Shown here: one piece after another, positions 29,263 through 37,701 of the stretch
Layout of the letters: each line of letters starts with the position of its first letter
Numbering within the stretch: position 1 is the first letter of the stretch
Assembly: GCA_963772065.1 (NCBI GenBank)
Contig: CAVYVZ010000005.1
Span: forward strand, 363,853-427,852
Origin: CAVYVZ01 sp963772065
Lineage (GTDB): Bacteria > Acidobacteriota > Vicinamibacteria > Vicinamibacterales > UBA2999
Length of the DNA stretch: 64,000 nt
Direction: 5' to 3'
Position numbers and translations under genes: made by a program
The notes under the pieces: generated by a model
Seen by the model: only the letters and a program-made list of their open reading frames with translations
Told to the model about the DNA's origin: nothing
Databases searched by the model: none

Positions 29263-30295
29263 CTCGATTCCTCGCGGCCCTCGCGGTTTGGGCGATCGCC
29301 GTTCTCCAGCCCGGCGAGCCGCCTGTACTCCGCGCGACAGAGCGGCGACGTCGTGGAGCTCGTGGACACGGCATCGCACACCGCGGTCTCGATCGCTCCC
29401 AGCGCGGGTAACAACGCGTTCTCGATGAAGGTGAACGGTCATGACGTGCTGCACTGGCCGTACGCCTCGATAGACGAGTTCAAGCGAAAGCCCGGGCTCG
29501 CCGGCACTCCCTTGCTCGCGCCGTTCGCCAACCGGCTGGACGAACCGGCGCTCTACGCGAACGGAAAGCGCTACGCATTCGACACCGAGCTCGGGAACGT
29601 GCGATCACCGATTCCGATACATGGATTCGTGCAGTACACGGACCGCTGGAAAGTCGTGGACGCGAAGGCCGACAAGCGGTCGGCGTGGGTGACCAGCCGC
29701 CTCGAGTTCTTCCGTGAGCCGGCATGGATGAAGCAGTGGCCTTTCGCCCACACCATCGAGATGACGTACGTGCTGCAGGACGGGGTCCTCGAGGTGCGCA
29801 CGAAGCTCACGAACATGAGCGCGGAGCCGATGCCGGTTGCGATCGGATTCCACCCGTACTTCAGGCTGACAGACTCGAGCCGTGACGAGTGGACGATCTC
29901 GGTCGGCGCGAAGACGCGCTGGCTCCTCGCGGCCAACAAGCTGCCGACGGGCGAGACCGAGCCGATCGAGCGGCTGTTCCCCAACCCGAAGGCGACCGCG
30001 CTGCGCGAACACGATCTGGACGACGTGTTTGGAGATCTCGTGCGCGACGCGCAGGGCCGCGCCAGTGCGTCGCTGATCGGAAAGTCGCAGCGGCTCGATG
30101 TCGTCGTCGGTCCGAACTACCGCTCGCTCGTGATCTGGTCTCCGCCTGGCCGGCCGTTCATCTGCTTCGAGCCGATGGCAGGCATCACGAACGCGGTCAA
30201 CCTGGCCCACAAGGGCATCGTACAAAGAGCTGCAAAGCGTGGCGCCAGGCGGCACGTGGCAGGAGAGCTTCTGGGTGAAGCCGAGCGGATTCTAA
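29259..30295 (+). CDS. aldose 1-epimerase (secreted, frameshifted)
   Basis: A GalM-fold mutarotase of about 345 residues. A GTG at 29259 overlaps the previous stop and opens a signal peptide (TRFLAALAVWAIAVLQP). After a frame change near 29318 the mature protein reads LYSARQSGDVVELVDTASHTAVSIAPSAGNNAFSM. Family segments follow: LLAPFANRLDEP, HGFVQYTDRW, AIGFHPYFRL with the conserved His, and FICFEPMAGITNAVNLAHKG with the catalytic Glu region. A second frame change near 30218 leads to LQSVAPGGTWQESFWVKPSGF and the stop at 30295. It equilibrates sugar anomers for the adjacent quinoproteins, which use one anomer. Confidence 0.85.
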
Positions 30296-30327
30296 CGTCT
30301 CGAATCGAGAGCAAGAGGAGAACAGCC

Positions 30328-30732
30328 ATGTTGGGAGACAAAATCGGTGAAGGTGCCGGAAAGGTAACAGCACGGCGAGTGTTGCCGAACCCCGCAGGTG
30401 GCGTGAAGATGGAGACGTCGTTCGAGGCGAGCGGAAAGCTGCTCAACGTGGACGAGACCGAGGTTGGCACCTACTGGTCAGTGGTGAGAGCCGACGGGAC
30501 TCTCTACGGCGAAGGCCAGGGCATCATCATGGGCAAGGGAGGTGAGGCCGCGACGTGGGTCGGCCAGGGCGTCGGCAGGTTCACGAAGGACGGCGGGGTG
30601 AGCTATCGCGGCGCGGTCTACTACACGACAGCGGCCGCCGCATGGTCTCGTCTGAACCCCGTCGCCGCGGTCTTCGAATACGAGATCGACGCGCAGGGCA
30701 ACAGCCGCTCGCAGCTCTGGGAATGGAAATAG
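30328..30732 (+). CDS. conserved hypothetical protein (134 aa)
   Basis: The ATG at 30328 follows AGAGGAG at good spacing. The protein (MLGDKIGEGAGKVTARRVLPN, VDETEVGTYWSVVRADGTLYGEGQGIIM, TWVGQGVGRF, GAVYYTTA) looks like one compact beta-barrel of alternating strands, rich in Gly. I recognise it as a recurrent uncharacterised bacterial family but can assign no function. There is no signal peptide, so it is likely cytoplasmic. It lies between a mutarotase and an amidohydrolase and is probably co-transcribed with both. Confidence 0.8.
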   Translation: MLGDKIGEGAGKVTARRVLPNPAGGVKMETSFEASGKLLNVDETEVGTYWSVVRADGTLYGEGQGIIMGKGGEAATWVGQGVGRFTKDGGVSYRGAVYYTTAAAAWSRLNPVAAVFEYEIDAQGNSRSQLWEWK

Positions 30733-30736
30733 GAAC

Positions 30737-31699
30737 ATGCTGACGCGACGGGAGCTCATCGGCGCGCTGGCCGCCGGCGCCGTGCTGCGCGGGCGGCTTG
30801 TGTCCGGCGAGCCTGCACAGCCGTCGACGCGTGTGAATTTCGAGGTGCCGCCAGGCGCGTGCGACTGCCACACGCACATTCATCCCGACCCGGCGAAGTT
30901 TCCGTTCTTCGCCGGGCGCAGCTACACCCCCGAGCCGGCGCTGGCCGAGCAGATGACGGCGCTGCACAAGGCGCTCGGCGTCCAGCGCGTCGTGATCGTC
31001 ACGCCAAGCGTCTATGGCACCGATAATTCGGCCACGCTCCACGGCATCAAGGCCCGTGGAGCCGACGCACGCGGCGTCGCCGTCATCGACGCGAAGACGT
31101 CGGAGAGCGACCTCGACGCGATGGATCGTGCGGGCATCCGCGGCATTCGCCTCAATCTCCTCACCGCGGGGATCACCGATCCCAACGTCGGCCGAGAGCG
31201 GCTGCGCGACGCCATCCCGCGCGCGGCGAAGCGAAGGTGGCACGTGCAGATAAACACGTCGCCGGGAATGGTGGCCGCAATCAAGGACCTGGTCGCGGCG
31301 TCATCGGTGCCGGTGGTCTTCGACCATTTCGCCGGCGCGCAACCGGAGCGCGGACTCGATCAGCCAGGCTATCCGGAGCTGCTGGAGCTGGTCCGGTCGG
31401 GCCGGGCCTACATCAAGATCTCGGGGGTTTACAGATCCTCGAAGCTCGCGCCGGACTATCCAGACATGGCGCCGTTCGCGAAGGCGCTGATCGCGGCAAA
31501 TCCGGAACGCGTCCTCTGGGGCACCGACTGGCCGCACCCGAATCCCGCGCCGCCGCCCGGCGGCAAAGCGACCGATGTGACGCCATTGCTCCAGATGGAC
31601 GATGGCCGCCTGATGAATCTGCTTCCGACGTGGGCGCCGGATCCAGCCATCCGCAAGCGGATCCTCGTCGAGAACCCCACTCGCCTTTACGGTTTTTGA
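30737..31699 (+). CDS. Tat-exported amidohydrolase, 2-pyrone-4,6-dicarboxylate lactonase type
   Basis: A 320-residue protein with a twin-arginine signal (LTRRELIGALAAGAVL). The TIM-barrel amidohydrolase-2 features are DCHTHIHPD (metal-binding HxH) near residue 45, RGIRLNLLT, VVFDHFAGAQPERGLDQPGYPELLELVRSG, IKISGVYRSS and RVLWGTDWPHPNP with the catalytic Asp. This combination is typical of LigI-like lactone hydrolases acting on dicarboxylate or sugar lactones. It starts four bases after the previous stop. In this context it may open lactones made by the quinoprotein dehydrogenases. Half of a CACGAAA repeat follows its stop codon. Confidence 0.87.
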   Translation: MLTRRELIGALAAGAVLRGRLVSGEPAQPSTRVNFEVPPGACDCHTHIHPDPAKFPFFAGRSYTPEPALAEQMTALHKALGVQRVVIVTPSVYGTDNSATLHGIKARGADARGVAVIDAKTSESDLDAMDRAGIRGIRLNLLTAGITDPNVGRERLRDAIPRAAKRRWHVQINTSPGMVAAIKDLVAASSVPVVFDHFAGAQPERGLDQPGYPELLELVRSGRAYIKISGVYRSSKLAPDYPDMAPFAKALIAANPERVLWGTDWPHPNPAPPPGGKATDVTPLLQMDDGRLMNLLPTWAPDPAIRKRILVENPTRLYGF

Positions 31700-31727
31700 A
31701 TTCGTGTTTTCGTGCGTTTCGTGGTTG
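31700..31727. repeat. single arm of the CACGAAA repeat
   Basis: TTCGTGTTTTCGTGCGTTTC followed by GTGGTT matches one arm of the 13.65-kb palindrome. It begins directly after the TGA stop of the amidohydrolase, and no inverted partner is nearby. Confidence 0.75.
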
Positions 31728-31742
31728 TGAGGTTCCTATTCC

Positions 31743-34179
31743 CTATTCCGAGCGCAGCGCCTGCACCGCGTCCACGCGAGAAGCACGCGCGGCCGGCATG
31801 AGGGACGCCAGAACGGCGGCCCCGATCAGGATCGCTCCTGACGCCGTGATGGCGACCGTGCCGGGCATCTGCAGCTCTCCGACGAAGCCGCGCACGATCT
31901 GGGCGAGCAGGAACCCGCCCACCACGCCCGCGACAATGCCCGCGAAGGCAATCAGCGCGCCTTCGCCGAGCACACGTGTCAGCAGGTGTCGCGGCTCGGA
32001 TCCAATCGCGAGCCGGATGCCGAACTCGCGCGTCCGCGCGCTCACCGAGAACGCGAGCACTCCCGCGACGCCGACGACCGCAATCAGCAGCGCCACGCCG
32101 GCGAAGCCGCCGAACACGAGCGCGTTGACGCGATTGGGCGCGAGCACCTCGGCGCGCACGTCGTCGAGCGTCGCCGCGCGTTCGACCGGCTGCTCGGCCG
32201 AGAGTCCGCGGATGACCCGTGTGATCGCCGGAACGAGCGCATAGGGATCCCCGGCCGCGTGAACGAAGAGGCGCCCGCCGATCAACTCCTGTTCGAGCGG
32301 GTGGTACACCGTCATCGCCGGGCCGGGTACGACGTTCTCGTCGTCCACATCGGCCACGACACCGACGATGCGGCGCGGCGCCGGGCTCACGTCGATGAAC
32401 TTCATGACCGGATCGGTCCACAGAAAGCGGCGATTCACCGCGTCCTGGCCGGGGAACATCCGCCGCGCGAGGCTCTCGCTGACGATCACGACTTTCTCGG
32501 CATCGCGGCGGTCGCCGTCGTTGAAGTCCCGCCCGCTGACGACTGGCACCCCGAGCGCGGCAAAGAATCCCGGCGACACGGTCCGGAACCGGGCGCGCGG
32601 ATCCTCTTCGCCGTTGGCCTTCGCGTAACCTTCCGCCGAAAACTGGGCCTCGAAGAAGCCGCCGTCGCGCCACGGGACCACGGTCCCCAGCGCCGCGCGG
32701 TTGACGCCCGGAAGCTCGGAGATCCGGCGCAGCGCTTCACGGTAGAACCCTGAAATCTGCTCCGGCTTCCTCGTGTAATCCACCACCGGAACGTTGACCG
32801 CCAGCACGTTGCGCGTCTGGAAGCCTGTCCGAACCGATTGCAGCGCCAGGAGCGTCGTGAGCAGCATGCCGGCGCCGGCGAGCAGGACGAAGGAGGCCGC
32901 GATCTGCGTGACGGCAAACAGGCGAAGCCGCCGACCCGTGCCGGAGGTGAGGCGAATGCTTCCGCTCGAGAGGCCCAGGCCCGTTGCGGCGTCCGCCGAC
33001 GGCAGCCGCGGCACGAATGCCAGCAGGACGGCGGCGGAGAGCGCGAGCGTCACGCCGACCCAGAGCAACGTCGCGTCGACGGTGAGATCGAGTGCGCGGA
33101 CCGAATACCGTGATGCGTATCGCGCGAGCACGGACACCATCGGCCGCGCGATGACGACGCCCAGAATCGCTCCGGCGCCGCAGAGCAGCAGGCTCTCGGC
33201 AAGGAGCGTTCGGCGAAGCGCGCCTGCGCTGGCGCCCAGGGCCGCGCGAATCGCGAGCTCGCCCTCCCGGCGCACCGACCGCGCGAGGATCAGGTTGGCG
33301 ACATTGGAGCAGGCGATGACGAAGATCAGCGCCGACGCCGCGAGGAGTGACCAGGAGGACCGTTCTTGCGGGAGAGGTAATCTGGTCGCGAAGACGAACG
33401 GCATCGATCTGATAGCCCGCGTCCTTCGGGTACGCCTCGGGATACTGCTTGAGGATCGCACCGTGCGCGGCGCGAAGCTCCGCGCGCGCGGCTTCGAGGT
33501 CCGTGCCGGGCGCGAGCCGCCCGAACAGCTCGGTCATCCGGTGCACGCGGCCATCGACCATCGTGGCGTCGAGGTGATGAGGGCTCGTCACGACGTTCGC
33601 GATGATCTCGGTCTCCGCCGGATACGGCACCGATGGCTCGACGACGCCCACGATCGTTGCGGAGCGATCGCCGAGTCGTACCGTCCTGCCGACGATGGCC
33701 GGATCGCTCTTCCACGTGGTCGTCCAGAAGCGGTGTGTCAGCACCGCCGCGCCCGCGGCCTGCGGGCCATCGTCGGCCGGACCGAGCAGCCGGCCCAGCA
33801 CCGGCCGGAGCCCCATCACCTCGAAGTACGTGCCGCCGACGACACCGGAGCGTACGACGCGGGGCTCGCCGAGGCCGATCATCGTGAACTCGATGACGGA
33901 GAAGTCGCCGAACGCGCTGATGGTCTTCACGCGCTCCTTGAGATCGCGGAGCTCCGGCACCGAGAAGTGGGAGTTCTCGACCTTGATGCGCGGCGCGCTC
34001 TGGCGGATGTAGATCAGACGATCCTCATCGCGATTGGCAAGCGGGCGGAGCAGCACGCCGCGAACCACGCTGAAGATCGCGGCGTTCGCGCCGATTCCGA
34101 GCGCCAGGGTGACGACGACGGTGATGGCGAGTCCCTTGACCCTGGTGAGGGAGCGCAGCGCAAAACGGAGGTCGGCCAT
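31743..34179 (-). CDS. ADOP-type ABC transporter permease (frameshifted)
   Basis: A permease of about 812 residues with two MacB-PCD/FtsX repeats, the acidobacterial duplicated-orphan-permease class. I chose MADLRFALRSLTRVKGLAITVV at 34179. The first repeat has GIGANAAIFSVVRGVLLRPL and a periplasmic domain (VMGLRPVLGRLLG), then a membrane segment LIFVIACSNVANLILARSVRREGELAIRAALGAS. The second repeat repeats the scheme and ends with LAFSVSARTREFGIRLAIGSEPRHLL and DAVQALRSE. One frame change lies near 33365. Unlike the permease at 54995-57688 it lacks the N-terminal prefix domain, and its adjacent regulator is ArsR-type rather than PadR. Such permeases are thought to export small molecules or proteins, but substrates are unknown. 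Confidence 0.85.
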
Positions 34180-34213
34180 GAAGCCGAGACCGAGCGTCCC
34201 TGAGAAACCGCCG

Positions 34214-34585
34214 CTATCTCTTGCCGCGCTTCCGTGCACTGTGTGTCCCCTTCTGACCTTTAGACTGCATCACGCGCAAATATTCATCGAGACGGTTGAG
34301 GCGCTCCTCCCAGATGCCGCGATAGCGGTCCACCCACTCCGACACGTCTTTGAGAGGCGCTGGCTCGAACCGGCACGGTCGCCACTGCGCCTCGCGGCCG
34401 CGCGCAATAAGACCAGCTTTCTCCAGCACTTTCAGGTGCTTGGAGATGGCCGGCATGCTCATGTCGAACGGCTCGGCCAGCTCGGTGACGGAGGCTTCGC
34501 CCGACGCGAGCCTGGCGAGGATGGCCCGCCGGGTGGGGTCGGCCAGCGCCGAGAACGTGGTGCTGAGGCGATCGGTCGACGTCAT
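34214..34585 (-). CDS. ArsR-family winged-helix regulator
   Basis: A 123-residue repressor with the ArsR fold: FSALADPTRRAILARLASGEASVTELAEPFDMSMPAISKHLKVLEKAGLI. The tail (PLKDVSEWVDRYRGIWEERLNRLDEYL) is typical of ArsR members without a metal site that pair with small-molecule or SRPBCC partners. No Cys metal motif is visible. It lies just upstream of the permease gene on the same strand, and the permease probably belongs to its transcript. The C-terminal tail is basic (SARKRGKR). An AT-rich imperfect palindrome upstream is a likely self-operator. Confidence 0.9.
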   Translation of the reverse strand: MTSTDRLSTTFSALADPTRRAILARLASGEASVTELAEPFDMSMPAISKHLKVLEKAGLIARGREAQWRPCRFEPAPLKDVSEWVDRYRGIWEERLNRLDEYLRVMQSKGQKGTHSARKRGKR

Positions 34586-34598
34586 GGGTCTCAGCCTG

Positions 34599-34628
34599 CC
34601 TGTAATTAACTTATTAGTTTAATACAGG
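34599..34628. promoter_or_regulatory. imperfect palindrome upstream of the ArsR gene
   Basis: CCTGTAATTAAC and GTTTAATACAGG are inverted (10 of 12 match) around TTATTA, 14 bp upstream of the ArsR start. It is the most AT-rich spot nearby and would overlap the promoter, as expected for ArsR autoregulation. Confidence 0.6.
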
Positions 34629-34644
34629 GCCGGATGCCATGCTG

Positions 34645-36159
34645 TCAAGCCGTCAGTGGATGATTGCCGCGGCCCCGGCCACTTCGTCGTTCCGTGTACG
34701 CGGCGAAGATGAAGGGCTGCGCCTCCAGAAACCTCGCGATCGACTCGAGGTCGAGACCAAGCTCGCGCAAGCGGCCGCGGTCGATCGCGATCTGCCCGTT
34801 CTCGGGCTCGTAGTGGGTCACCAGGCCGCTCCGCCCGGGATCGAATTTCTCGTGGATCCGCTTCACGACATCGTCGGCATAGTGCCGCCCGTGTCCCCTG
34901 CCCGTATCGGGCTCGTTCGGCATCCCGTGATCGGCGGTGATGGCCAGGACGTATCGCTCGCGCCCTATCTTCGCGTCCAGCGCCGCGACGAGGCGGGCGA
35001 GGTCGCGGTCGAGTGCGACCAGCGTTTCACGCAGCTCGGGGGAATCCGGACCGTACCGATGGCCGACGAAGTCCGGCGTTTTCAGGTTCGCGAACATGAG
35101 ATCGGTGATGTCGTCCGCTCCGAGCGGCTCGCCGTCGATCATGAGGTTCATCGCGTCGGCCTCGAAGCGCGAGAAGAGCGCCGAACCGCGCACGTCGGCG
35201 GGAGTCGCGATTGGGTGTCCCATCCAGCTGTCGCTTCCCTCCCACAGCGCCCGCGCATTGGCGGCCTTCAAGTAGTCCGGCAAGCGATAGCAGTCAGGAT
35301 TCGTCTCCCAGCGGCCGCTCTCGAGGCTGTAGCTGGCGGCGATGACCCGACGGCCGTTGGGCTGGCAGGCCCCGTGCCCGGCCAGCGGAAGTGCCGCGCG
35401 CCCGATGCTGCCCTGGCCGATGATCACGGCCCGCCCGTCGGTGTGCAGGTTCCAGACGTCCGCCAGCGTGAGCGCCATCAGGTAGCGCGGCGAGAGGCCG
35501 GGGTACGAGTCGGTGCCCGAGCCGGCAACCCGATCGAAGAACGAGTTCCCGACGATCCCGTGCACGCGGGCGTCGGCACCAGTCGCGATGGTGGCATGCG
35601 CGACGCTCGTGATCGTAGGCACGTAGTCGATCCGTGCGTTGTTGAACCACGCTCCCTCCCGGCGCAGGCGATCGAGCGTCGGCATGGCGGCGGCATGACG
35701 GTCGAAGTAATCCAGGCGCATGCCGTCGATGACCGCCAGCACGATCAGCCTGGGAGGGGCTGTTACGGGCTTGAGAATCGCCCTCACCGAACGGCCGGTG
35801 CTCGTAGCTGGCATCGGCACTCCCAGCAGCGAGGCCAGTGTGGGGGCCATATCCCGATGGCTCACGGCTTCGGGGAACGTTCCCTGACGGATGAAGGCAG
35901 CGCCGTGGAAGAAGAACGGGATCCGCGAGTCGTAGTCCCACGGGCTGCCGTGCATGTACTTCACCGTCGGATCCCGCCTCGTGATGATGTGGCCCTCCCT
36001 GGGGATGACGAGGATCTGACCGGTTCGCCCGGGGTAGTAGGTTCGCGCGAGCCGCTCGAGAAGCGCGTCACGCGAAACCGTCGGCGCGGCACCGTCCTGG
36101 GCGGCCAACGCCATCGATGTCAGAGCGGCCAGGAACCAGCCCGTGAGAGACTTCTTCAT
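34645..36159 (-). CDS. alkaline-phosphatase-superfamily protein with circularly permuted order
   Basis: A secreted protein of about 504 residues (start 36159, MKKSLTGWFLAALTSMALAAQ). The catalytic core has IVLAVIDGMRLDYFDR and TITSVAHATIATGADAR (nucleophile Thr region), FANLKTPDFVGHRYGPDS and ITADHGMPNEPDTGRGHGRHY (metal ligands). In the phosphodiesterase/PafA-like family the block HGSPWDYDSRIPFFFHGAA...DMAPTLASLLGVPMP is normally C-terminal. Here it precedes the core at about residues 60-130, so the domain order is permuted. It is divergent from a methyltransferase gene, with only 23 bp between starts. Probable activity: phosphomonoester or diester hydrolysis in the periplasm. Confidence 0.85.
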   Translation of the reverse strand: MKKSLTGWFLAALTSMALAAQDGAAPTVSRDALLERLARTYYPGRTGQILVIPREGHIITRRDPTVKYMHGSPWDYDSRIPFFFHGAAFIRQGTFPEAVSHRDMAPTLASLLGVPMPATSTGRSVRAILKPVTAPPRLIVLAVIDGMRLDYFDRHAAAMPTLDRLRREGAWFNNARIDYVPTITSVAHATIATGADARVHGIVGNSFFDRVAGSGTDSYPGLSPRYLMALTLADVWNLHTDGRAVIIGQGSIGRAALPLAGHGACQPNGRRVIAASYSLESGRWETNPDCYRLPDYLKAANARALWEGSDSWMGHPIATPADVRGSALFSRFEADAMNLMIDGEPLGADDITDLMFANLKTPDFVGHRYGPDSPELRETLVALDRDLARLVAALDAKIGRERYVLAITADHGMPNEPDTGRGHGRHYADDVVKRIHEKFDPGRSGLVTHYEPENGQIAIDRGRLRELGLDLESIARFLEAQPFIFAAYTERRSGRGRGNHPLTA

Positions 36160-36182
36160 CGAGTGGAATCTATATCTCCAAT

Positions 36183-36785
36183 ATGAACGATTGCGAAATA
36201 TTTCCCTTTCCTCGCGCGCTGGAGGCCATCCGCGCGGATACGGCACGCATCGGCTTCACGCTGGCTTCGGAGCCGAAGACCGGGGCACTGCTCCGCTCGC
36301 TGGCCGCATCGAAGCCGGGCGGACGGTTGCTGGAGCTCGGAACCGGAACCGGCGTCGGCACGGCGTGGCTGCTCGACGGAATGGATGCCCAGTCACGACT
36401 CATTTCCGTAGACAGTGATCCCCAGGCGCAGGCCGTCGCGGCGCGTCATCTCGGCGGCGATCCGCGCGTGACCTTTCATGCCGGCGACGGCGGAGCGTTT
36501 CTCGAAGAGTGTCGGCGATACGCGATTCGATCTGATCTACGCCGACGCGTGGCCTGGCAAGTTCACGCACCTCGATCTCGCGCTGTCGCTGCTGACTATC
36601 GGCGGCATCTACTTCATAGACGATCTGCTGCCGCAGCCGAACTGGCCCGACGGCCACGCGGCGAAGATCGCGCCGCTGGTCAGGGATCTGGAGAACCGGC
36701 CAGGCTTCATCGCACGAAGCTCGCGTGGGCCTCCGGTCTAATGCTGCTTGTGCGCTCAGGTTTTGCTGGTGCAAGTCGTGACTGA
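36183..36785 (+). CDS. class I SAM-dependent methyltransferase (two compensating frameshifts)
   Basis: A protein of about 200 residues of the O-methyltransferase/caffeoyl-CoA type. The SAM-binding motif is LLELGTGTGVGTAWLLDGM near residues 48-66, followed by RLISVDSDPQA and VTFHAGDGGAFLEE. After a frame change near 36510 it reads FDLIYADAWPGKFTHLDLALSLLTIGGIYFIDDLLPQ, the catalytic and metal-binding region. A second change near 36712 returns to the first frame (TKLAWASGLMLLVRSGF). The last codons and TGA lie in the left inverted repeat of a MITE-like element, so the natural C-terminus may have been altered. The substrate is unknown. Confidence 0.8.
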   Translation: MNDCEIFPFPRALEAIRADTARIGFTLASEPKTGALLRSLAASKPGGRLLELGTGTGVGTAWLLDGMDAQSRLISVDSDPQAQAVAARHLGGDPRVTFHAGDGGAFLEECRRYAIRSDLRRRVAWQVHAPRSRAVAADYRRHLLHRRSAAAAELARRPRGEDRAAGQGSGEPARLHRTKLAWASGLMLLVRSGFAGASRD

Positions 36786-37191
36786 GAGCGCGCAGCGGCA
36801 GTCGGCGCTCGGCATTTCGCTCCGCGCCTCCCTCTGACGCCGCGCGTGCTGCGTGTGTGGCGCACCTGCAAAGGCGGCGGCCAGAAATGGCGCGAGTCAA
36901 GATGACCCGACCTGCGCGCCATTCATCAACTCGGTCCGGACCGAGTCGCGCCCGCGGGATGGTGGAAACGAAGTCGGATGATTCCGCAATCAGCACAGCT
37001 GGGTGCGCGTGTCGTCCGACACCCGGTGAGTCCGCTGGCGGCGATGTCGAAAACGTCGGCCGGCGCGGCGGTGGGAGGCGCGGAGGCGTTTCGCGGAGCC
37101 CAGGCCTGAAGATTTCGTCGCAGCGTAAGTAAGCGTCGTCCGGCCTGGGCGGAGCGAAATGCCGAGCGCCGACTGCCGCCGCGCTCTCAGT
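36781..37191. mobile_element. MITE-like element with ~45-bp terminal inverted repeats
   Basis: The left end 36781-36825 begins ACTGAGAGCGCG and the right end 37149-37191 finishes CGCGCTCTCAGT. The two ends are inverted copies that differ only by a 2-base gap. The 323-bp interior has no convincing gene. It contains the perfect palindrome ACTCGGTCCGGACCGAGT (36929-36946) and a second hairpin with GCCCAGGCC and GGCCTGGGC near the right end. No clear target-site duplication is visible. It accounts for the whole 427-bp gene-free region. Its left repeat provides the stop codon of the methyltransferase gene. Confidence 0.75.
36929..36946. repeat. 18-bp perfect palindrome
   Basis: ACTCGGTCCGGACCGAGT lies inside the MITE-like element. 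The identical 18-mer is the core of the palindrome at 59050-59071. Confidence 0.85.
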
Positions 37192-37212
37192 TAGTACCTG
37201 TCACGCCAGTGC

Positions 37213-37662
37213 CTATGGCGCCTGCGCTGCCTTGTGGTCGTAGCTGACGACACGCGAGAGCTTCCAGCCGCGTCTCGTCTGTCGCCAGACGTGCACAAAC
37301 TTCGCGATGCCTACCAGCTTGTCCGGCTTCCCCGCCGCGACCTGATAGAAGCGGTGAACGCCCGTCTCCACCGCCCCGTGGTTCGGGATCGGATGCACCT
37401 CGAGGCTGTCTGACACGAGCTCCCGCCTGACCTTCCCGCAGATGTTGTTCTTGACCGCCTCGAGGACCTGCTGTTTCGTCTGGAGGCCGTCGCGGTCGTG
37501 ATAGAACTCGAGGTCGTCAGCGGTAAGGGAAGCGAACCGCTCGAGGTTGCACGTGTTGAACGCGTCGAACAGCGCCGTGCTCGACTGGGCGACAGCGACG
37601 TCGAGCTTTTGCTGCGCACTTCCCGCCGACAGGACGAAGATCAGAACAGCGACAAAGGGCAC
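37213..37662 (-). CDS. NTF2-like / DUF4440 protein, secreted
   Basis: A 149-residue protein with signal peptide (VAVLIFVLSAGSAQQ) and a SnoaL/NTF2 cone fold: STALFDAFNTCNLERFASLTADDLEFYHDRDGLQTKQQVLEAVKNN, then HRFYQVAAGKPDKLVGIAKFVHVWRQTRRGWKLSRVVSYDH. It matches the DUF4440-type group, which bind or isomerise small molecules, though many have no known ligand. The start codon is GTG at 37662. It is the last gene of the minus-strand block and is followed by the MITE-like element. Confidence 0.85.
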   Translation of the reverse strand: MPFVAVLIFVLSAGSAQQKLDVAVAQSSTALFDAFNTCNLERFASLTADDLEFYHDRDGLQTKQQVLEAVKNNICGKVRRELVSDSLEVHPIPNHGAVETGVHRFYQVAAGKPDKLVGIAKFVHVWRQTRRGWKLSRVVSYDHKAAQAP

Positions 37663-37701
37663 TCCGCCTAGGACGGCGCCAGGCGAAGCGATGTTCCCCG
37701 G

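Noticed and set aside
30296..30327. A continuous fusion of aldose 1-epimerase with the 134-aa hypothetical protein
   Set aside because: The joined frame exists only because of a frame change near 30218; the true epimerase C-terminus ends at 30295 and the next gene has its own ribosome binding site.
36857..37132. A 91-aa frame inside the MITE-like element as a transposase remnant
   Set aside because: No catalytic motif, no fold-like pattern, and it runs through palindromic DNA.
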